Assembly (NCBI GenBank): GCA_030374805.1
Contig: JARGSG010000191.1
Coordinates: 434,001-498,000 of the forward strand
DNA: 64,000 nt
Source of the DNA: Gracilaria gracilis
Lineage: Eukaryota > Rhodophyta > Florideophyceae > Gracilariales > Gracilariaceae
Direction: 5' to 3'
In this document: positions 57,971 to 64,000 of the stretch, in pieces
How the letters are laid out: every line of letters begins with the position of its first letter
Position numbering within the stretch: the stretch's first letter is position 1
Made by a program: the position numbers and the translations under genes
Notes under the pieces: model-generated
Seen by the model: only the letters and a program-made list of their open reading frames with translations
Told to the model about the DNA's origin: nothing
The model's database searches: none

Positions 57971-59171
57971 ATGAATAATGCAACGCACAGCACCATAAAC
58001 GAGACAAATCAGGTGCCACCTTTGCCGCCTTCACTGCAGCCCCTTCCCCAAGATTCAAAGAAACGGCACACAATTCTCGTACAGGCGGAACGTTTTTCTA
58101 GTAGTTTGTCTGGTAAGTCACGCCATTCTATTTTTATACTATGCGTGTGCTCCATTTCTTTTCCTAACTTCCTCCATATCTTTTGATCATATAGCAGAAC
58201 CAAACCTGTCCAATGGACAAAGAGAAAGAAGGGAAACAACAATATACAGCAAAGTAGAAAAGGTGGGGGAAAAGCGTTTACAGAAGTAGAAGCGTTAAAT
58301 CTTGCAAAGGCGTGGGTTGCGCAGTCACAGAAAGGTCCCAACCAAACAGAGAGCAAAATGCGGAATGGAATAGCTACCATATGCCACAAAACGTTAACGA
58401 TGAACCGTAGTTGCGAATCATTACGCTGCAAGTGGACGCAACTAGCCCGGGAGTCACAGCATTTTCTTGCAGCCCACAGCAAAGTAGTTTCTCAACGCAT
58501 ATCGGGCATGACCACCGAGGACATACAAGCCCCTGATATGGAATTGTATCGAAATAAGGCCGGAAAAAAGGATGCAAATAGTGTACTACAATATGCTCCA
58601 TCATTCAAGTACATCGATGCTGCGGAGTATCTTTCACAGCAGCCCATATTTGCCGCAGAACATGGGAAGGATAAGGTGAAAGGGATGACGCATACTGTCG
58701 CTCTATCTGGTTATGTCAGCAATGGGGAGAAAATTGAATAGGATGGCACCAATAGCGATAGGCTGACAAGCAGCGACAACGACATACGCTCTTCAAAACC
58801 TAATGTCACAAGAAAAGGCCGCTCTCGTCCTGCCGGGATAAAAAAGGTAAAGCGCGAGGAACATTCTGAAAGAGAAGGTGACCATGAACGACACGTTGCA
58901 GGAACTATCTCACAAATCGGATGCTGGAAATGATATCTTGTTGGCAATCAAACAACAGAAAGAGGATCTCGCGAATATGGAAAATGGTTATAAGCTACTT
59001 CAACTTCTGGATAGAAAGGGTGAGGATTACAAACATATACTGAGCGACTTATTGGAAGAGCGCAAACGTAGAATGAAAGATTCCGCTTCCGAAAGATCGG
59101 AAGAAACTACGAGAGCAACAAAGAGAACGAAAACAGAGGAGGAACTTGAGTTGAAGAAGACCCAAGTATGA
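57971..59171 (+). pseudogene. Harbinger MYB/SANT-like DNA-binding protein
   Basis: A start at 57971 (MNNATHSTINETNQVPPLPP) leads into a putative intron with GTAAGT at 58113 and an AG near 58194. The SANT-like part follows: KAFTEVEALNLAKAWVAQSQ, MNRSCESLRCKWTQLARESQ, a spacer and YAPSFKYIDAAEYLSQQPIF. A stop (58739-58741) and a frame change lead to a Lys/Glu coiled coil (58878-59171) with a basic nuclear-signal-like end (RATKRTKTEEELELKK). In Harbinger elements this second protein binds the ends and brings the transposase to the nucleus. The predicted intron does not keep the frame as I read it, so the exon limits are uncertain. Confidence 0.6.
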
Positions 59172-59407
59172 TTAGATATTGATAAAAGTCAATAAAGGGA
59201 CGCTGTGGAGTAGTTTTATCCGCAGTGGTCCCACAATCTGTGCGCTTCCCGGCTAGAAAGCCAAACAGTAGATCTCGTTTCGTTGCGCGTCACGGAGAGA
59301 AAAGTCAATTTCCATTTCATGGATACTGACAGGACAGGCAGTTGGGAACCTCCCTGGCTAAATCTATTCCAAGGGGTCTCTTTATTGGTATCTCTTTGTT
59401 TCGTCTA

Positions 59408-60787
59408 TCACAGTCCCGTACTGAAACCAATATTCCTTGAAGCATTCACGCTCCCAATCAAGTCTATCTGTAGTGATCTAAATGCGGTAGCAGTCTCCAT
59501 GTAGCGTTCGTTGATCTCGAGGCCTTCCCAGTCCCTTGAACTGCTATTGTTCCCTCCTTCAAAATGCATCATATGCTTTTTTTGTTCATCAAGCGCCGTA
59601 TTTGCATAATCCTCTTCCAGCTGATACATTTCTTGGACAATGTCCAGCACAGCCCTTTCTTCTGCTTCGTCCTCCCCAAATTCTCCATTCTGGTTCATAC
59701 GAACCAGAATATTGTGCAGTATTACACAAGTTTGACTCACCTGAATTATATCTTCTTTGTACCACTGATAGGTCTCTTGCCTCATAACAAATTACATGGC
59801 CTGAATGACTGCAAACTCACGTTCAATATCCTTCCGTAGCCCTTCCTGTCGCTTTGTATACCCAATTTGCTTCCCGTCTGATGGGTGATGTAGTGGTCTG
59901 GCAAATAAGAGCCAGTCTCGGTAAATACCATCTGTCAAGCAGTACGGAAGTTCTCTCGTCAAAGTAGACGCAGGAATACGATAGTTAGATGAAAGTCTAA
60001 ATTTGTACGTACCATTCAGAATGTCATTAAACAGAAGAGACACGGCCAACATCGTCTTGTCGTTGTTTGTCCCACATCTTCTGGCAAACCAGTGCCAGAT
60101 ATACAGGTCTCTGTCGCGCCAAGCCTCTATTTGAAACGTCGCCAGCTTGCTCTCCTTATAATTGTGGTACTGTCCTTTCAAAGAGTATGGACAGTTCTTC
60201 CATTCAAGTTCGCTGCAGTCAAGCGCACCAACACAACCAGCAAAGCCAAATGCCTTCTAACGTTCCTGAATGGCGTCAAATTCTTCTGCACAGGGTCTTC
60301 GGTTTAGAACCCAAGAACCATACAGTTGTATAATATGGAAACAAAAATACCTGTAGTATTGACGAATTGACTCAGCTGACATTCGTGCTCCATCGTCCAT
60401 TTCATCGAATGATCGCGCAGTACCTAGTCTCCGTAAGCAAACAAAAACCTTTATCTCGCTTCTTACGCCGAATTTATTTGTTGCCTCCCCCCTAGTTTTC
60501 CAGATTTCACGAAAGGTGTCAGTGAGATCCTTATGAATTTGAAGGAACATACCCTTAGGTATCCGAAAGCGTCTACGAAACTGACGCCTGTTAAAAACTG
60601 GATTGGAGCCTAGATAGTCATTTATCCACGTACTCCTTCCTCGGTTAACGTTACCTGTTCGCTTGCAGCGTCCATTGCGTTGAAAAAGTCGAAGACGTTT
60701 TGATATCCGGTGATTCTTGACGATGACAACCGCTGCAGAGCAAACAACAGTTCTGCAGTGTACCGCTTGAGCCAGAAGCACATTCAC
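59408..60787 (-). pseudogene. PIF/Harbinger DDE transposase, one frame with two stops
   Basis: A single frame spans 60787 to 59408. The parts are: helical N-terminus (RRQFRRRFRIPKGMFLQIHK; RRLGTARSFDEMDDGARMSA), FGFAGCVGALDCSELEWKNC (first Asp), KGQYHNYKESKLATFQIEAW, LYIWHWFARRCGTNNDKTML (second region), YCLTDGIYRDWLLF (Asp in DGIY) and RQEGLRKDIEREFAVIQAM (terminal Glu). Only a TAG at 60257-60259 and a TAA near 59789 interrupt it, with no frameshift. The length (about 460 codons) suits the family. It cuts and inserts the element at TTA/TAA sites. Confidence 0.85.
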
Positions 60788-61070
60788 TTGTCATCGACCT
60801 TTAGAGACGTTTCAGGCGTCCATGGAAAGTGAAGGCATTTTGGCAATAGAGATACTATTATGCGAACGGTTTCTCGCGGGAAGGCAGTGATTCATATTTT
60901 GCCGAGGTACATTTGAGTCGAAGAATGCGTACGAGTACGAGCTCGGAATCTGTAGGTTGCAGATTTTGGAAATAGCCAGAACCGCTAGGGTTGCCCGCCC
61001 CATTTTGGCTTTCAAGCGGTGTAATTTAGATTTTTGCAGGGCAAAAATTTCACCACCGGTAGACTTGCGC

Positions 61071-61824
61071 TTACTGTAGCGGGTGTACGACAGAGAAGCA
61101 CGCAGTTGTGGAGAGAAAGCTCTCTTCCCCTGAGTATTTTCTACCGAATTCACTGGTTCCATCCTCCCAAAAAGAAACGAGAGAGACTTTTTTAGTTAAA
61201 AACGTAATAAAGAGGTGTTAGCAAGACGATGTAGAGCGAAAGAAGGAATTGTTTTGTAGTGGCCACCACTGGAACACGGATAGTGTGTATAATGTATTGT
61301 TGTATGATTGTACTTTTTTTGTTCTGTTTAGAACTTTGGATTGACTGCTCTGCTTTTGATTCTGTTTTTTAGAGCTAGAAGCTCACATTCTTCGCTACAA
61401 GTTTGGTTTTGACGACCCTGAGCGGGGTTTCGAACCAAACGGAGCATACCCCCGTTCCATCTAATTTGCCATTGAGTATCATTGATATGGATTCATACAC
61501 ATACAATGTAAAAAAAAGGTTCTGCTGTAGGCACCAACATACTCAGTAGATATTATTTCTAACTGTTCACCATGTCACTTGCACGAATAAAGTTTTATTT
61601 TTCATTTCATTGTGACCGTGGTCACGCTGTGTTCGGAGGCTTGGCAAAGATTCGCTCGAGATTTTAACAGTACAACTACTACAGTGGCAAAAGTACTCAT
61701 AAGTTTTGTTTTGTTCTCTGCAGGGATGAGCGGAAAACCCCTAATAGATGGGTAGAACCAAAACAATATGGGAAAGCGCAAATATTTGGAAATGAAAGCA
61801 TCAAAAACATAAAGTATTTATTGT
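61071..61824. other. Stretch without a recognisable gene
   Basis: This is A+T-rich DNA between the Harbinger element and the next gene. A frame at 60812-61162 overlaps the element terminus and is not supported. The T-loop-like GGTTTCGAACC at 61425 is not part of a tRNA (see the rejected list). Confidence 0.4.
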
Positions 61825-62701
61825 TCAATAAATTTCAAATTCTTTCTTTTCATTGTTAAGTGCATATTGCTCTCGATGAGAACGAAGCTCTACGTAAACT
61901 CCCTTCGCTTCGCTTTCTCGCCAACCTAGCAAATGAGACTCCAGGATATGAGTCTCAACAATAAATGGTAGACGAATACGCGACACTGCATACACCTTAT
62001 CAGAACTGCGTTCTCGCAGATTGCGGTAGAACGATTCGAAAGCATTGAACTTAGGACGGTAATCTGTAATTTGTTGCCCATTCTTTAGATTAAACCAACG
62101 ACGATGCAACACATTGACGTCAGTGAATACCCACGGCGAAGCACATCTCATCTCCAAGACCCTTCCACCAGTAAGTACATGCATTGTAAAATCATCCGCT
62201 ATTACCCCAGAAAAGAGCAGAATAGCTACCGAGAAACGTTTTGTTCCCGTCTTTGCCTCTTCCCACATCCCAAAGGAATAGAAAGGCTTAAAGCACCCAT
62301 CAAAATGGATTTCTTCGCCATTCTCTTCCTCCACATATTCTACATCAGCATCGTTGCTTTCTTCCTGTGTTGTTTTCTGACGTTTAGTATCCGGCAAAAT
62401 CTCCTCATCCGCAGTACATTTCGCCTCTAAGTCCACGACTCCAAACTCACGAGCTGGACGATGTCAGAATAGGACAAAGTAAAGCAAAAGAGTAAGAAGA
62501 CTTACATTTTGGGAGGCCGAGCTCGCTGCGAATCTGGTTGTAGGGGGAGCGAAAGTTGTCCAGTTTGTAAGGGGTAAAGACGAGATCCGACTTATGTACA
62601 AAGCTCGGATCCTCTTCCCCTGACAACTTTCCGGAAGATAGTAGAGTGCGCAGGTGCTGGACAGCTTTGCACTTCGACGTGAGCCTCCCCGGTGGGGACA
62701 T
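61825..62701 (-). CDS. Two-exon gene of unknown function
   Basis: Exon 1 runs from ATG 62701 to 62506 (MSPPGRLTSKCKAVQHLRTL to SELGLPK). A 52-base intron (62505-62454; GTAAGT donor, CAG acceptor) keeps the frame into SREFGVVDLEAKCTADEEIL. Exon 2 ends at 61825. The product is about 274 residues: a small helical N-terminus, an acidic linker (DADVEYVEEENGEEIHFD), then a globular part (VLTGGRVLEMRCASPWVFTD, VLHRRWFNLKNGQQITDYRP) and a polar C-terminus. The N-terminal helix resembles no domain I know. No disruption is visible, so the gene may be real and expressed. It could also be a cargo gene of an unrecognised element. Confidence 0.6.
62454..62505 (-). other. Predicted 52-base intron
   Basis: The donor GTAAGT and the acceptor CAG on the minus strand join AAA-T and CT-CGT to give an uninterrupted frame (LPK, then SREFGV). 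The length matches the 55-base intron at 63706-63760. Confidence 0.6.
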
Positions 62702-63354
62702 GTTGAGGGAATATATGGTATGACAAGTCAGGGAATGGCTCCTGCTTCACGGATGAACGGTCCTGCGAGTTGATCACTTTGATCAGTGGTCGACTCAAAG
62801 CTAGGCCCGAGGATCGTTTCTGCAAATACTGTAATTTGTTCCGATCTATTACATCTTACAGTGCGGAGGGAGTGCGAACATTCGAATATTCGAATGTTCG
62901 CTTTTGAGCACCTGGCACCATGCCGAATACTCTGTCTGTGCAAAGTAAAATATTAAAATAAAATGTTACGTTCAAAGATTTCAATGCTCTTTATACTAGA
63001 CTATTTCTAAAATGGTTCCCAAAATTCATTTTTTGGAGAAAGAGGGGCGCAAAGAAGCCGAATATTCGGATAATGGCCGAATATTCGCTTCTGCGATCAC
63101 CGAATACTTCTTTAATCGCGGCTTTTGAAACCAAAAGGAGCACTTTATAACTCGGTAACATACAGGGGAGTACTAGAGTATATTTCAAAAATTTTAGAAC
63201 ATTTTGTTTATAATTTTGCTTTTGAAGCCTTTTGACCTCTCTTTTCAAATTATCGAAGATTCGGAAAGCATTCTACTATGTCGTGATACTGTAATGCAAT
63301 GTGACCACAGCCTTTGCGCGCTGTATTTCTTTGTGGCCCGCGACCGCTTCCATG
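62702..63354. other. Divergent intergenic region
   Basis: The region lies between two genes transcribed away from each other. A repeated motif GAATATTCG occurs at 62881-62895 (CGAATATTCGAATGTTCG) and near 63057-63090, twice as CCGAATATTCGG-like palindromes. They may be protein-binding sites; nothing more can be said. Confidence 0.4.
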
Positions 63355-63368
63355 TTTGCCTATACTAT

Positions 63369-64000
63369 GGCTCCGTTCTCTACGATGACCCTTCCACCAT
63401 TACCTCCATCGTCTTTCCATTTTGCCGCCGCGCCTATTGTAGGCGTGGAAACACAGGAAGAAGTAACCTTTCGCCGTCGATATATGTCTTTCTTCGGGGT
63501 GTATGGACATGTGTCTGCTCAAGCCTGGGACCTTCTGCGACTGAAACTGCCTACGAAAACCGAAGCGCACCATCCCCTCTGGGGCTTGCTTTTTCTTAAA
63601 CTATACGATACCGAATCTGTACTGGCCTCTTAATCAGGCGTATCGGAACGGACGTTCCGCAAGTGGAGCCGTTTGATTATCAATTTACTTTCTCAGGCAC
63701 AAGCAGTAAGTTTGTTTCATTTGCGTTGTTGAAGTGTAATATATTCTAATACGTCTATAGGTGGATTGGAACTCTCGTTTTGCGCACAGATTTTTCAGTC
63801 GCTACAAATGTAGCGTTGATGGGACTGACTTTCCCATCAACGAACCTACGCCGTTCGATGGCAAATGGTACTCTCACAAGTTAAATCGCTCGGCATTGCG
63901 TTACGAGGTTGGTGTTGGTATTGGAACAGGGTGGATTGTTTGGGCATATGGTCCATTTTCTGCGGGGTCGCATACGGATTTGATAATATTCCGTTTAAGA
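63369..64000 (+). pseudogene. Second Harbinger-like DDE transposase, N-terminal part, cut by the window edge
   Basis: The likely start is at 63369 (MAPFSTMTLPPLPPSSFHF). The frame passes a TAA at 63631-63633, then SGVSERTFRKWSRLIINLLS, a 55-base intron (63706-63760, GTAAGT donor, TATAG acceptor) and VDWNSRFAHRFFSRYKCSVD. GTDFPINEPTPFDGKWYSHK and RYEVGVGIGTGWIVWAYGPF follow. This is the DDE_Tnp_4-type layout in which V-D-G-T-D-F carries the first catalytic Asp. The rest lies beyond base 64000. The stop makes the gene non-functional as read. Confidence 0.75.
63706..63760 (+). other. Predicted 55-base intron of the second Harbinger-like transposase
   Basis: GTAAGT at 63706 and TATAG at 63756-63760 join AQA to VDWNSRF in frame. 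The join falls just before the conserved WNSRF motif. Confidence 0.65.

Larger units (their letters stand above)
57605..61070 (-). mobile_element. PIF/Harbinger element with both genes
   Basis: TTA flanks both ends (57602-57604 and 61071-61073), the 3-base duplication of the superfamily. The ends share G(A/C)GCA(C/A)GTCTACCGGTGGTG (57605-57624, inverted at 61051-61070), continuing as (G)AAAT. Inside are a SANT/MYB-like gene on the plus strand and a DDE transposase on the minus strand, arranged tail to tail, as in complete Harbinger elements. Length 3466 bases. Confidence 0.9.

Noticed and set aside
60812-61162. Minus-strand frame of 116 codons
   Set aside because: It crosses the right terminus of the Harbinger element and has no motif.
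61420-61440. T-loop-like sequence (GGTTTCGAACC) suggesting a tRNA gene
   Set aside because: Neither strand offers a matching acceptor stem, D-loop or anticodon arm at the right distances.

Overview
This is nuclear DNA of a eukaryote, most likely a florideophyte red alga. That assignment is an inference from remembered style: short mostly intronless genes, introns of about 50-55 bases with GTAAGT donors, and a very high load of nested DNA transposons and LTR elements. The sequence proves only that it is eukaryotic. It holds spliced genes, a SET domain, a chromodomain and hAT, PIF/Harbinger, pogo, Tc1, Plavaka, Ty3/gypsy and Ty1/copia elements. Genes that look like host genes are few: an aldehyde dehydrogenase 3' end (1-510), a ribulose-phosphate 3-epimerase (20255-20998), a ketopantoate-reductase-like gene with one stop (21432-22277), a HAD/trehalose-phosphatase-like protein lacking its nucleophile (22660-23670), and a coiled-coil gene (18390-19385).

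Region 1 (632-15733) is a three-level nest. A Tc1/mariner element carries a pogo/Tigger element inserted at a TA inside its left terminal repeat. The pogo transposase gene is itself cut by a Ty3/gypsy chromovirus (1402-12855) that carries a long antisense gene downstream of its chromodomain. Region 2 (15736-23670) has retroelement debris, an exact 136-bp, five-copy array of hairpin-forming repeats (19644 to about 20265), and the metabolic genes.

Region 3 (23723 to about 45640) is the most unusual. Two gene sets diverge from a duplicated inverted promoter block with long palindromes. The leftward frame joins a ParB/Srx-like domain to a 2-oxoglutarate/Fe(II)-dioxygenase-like domain. The rightward frame joins an N-terminal domain of unknown type to a DNA N-methyltransferase (TDPPF and DLFAGTFSTG motifs) and a SET domain. 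A coiled-coil gene follows, then an intact Plavaka-type transposase. Together they read like a large DNA transposon that carries its own chromatin- and DNA-modification toolkit. A very young Ty3/gypsy element (27967-36572, GGTAC target duplications, LTRs with one difference seen) has inserted into the central divergent region. The leftward, methyltransferase/SET and coiled-coil genes carry isolated stops and frameshifts, so this copy is probably decaying; the Plavaka gene is open.

Region 4 (45640-64000) is further transposon strata: a hAT element (49253-52115, 8-bp duplication GGTTTTTC) inserted into a pogo-like DDE transposase gene, a decayed Ty1/copia polyprotein beside another DDE transposase fragment, a PIF/Harbinger element with both of its genes (57605-61070, TTA duplication), an unrecognised two-exon gene (61825-62701), and the start of a second Harbinger-like transposase running off the right edge.

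Many of the broken genes are continuous frames interrupted by single stop codons rather than by many indels. The window therefore shows young or slowly decaying copies whose domain order can still be read.
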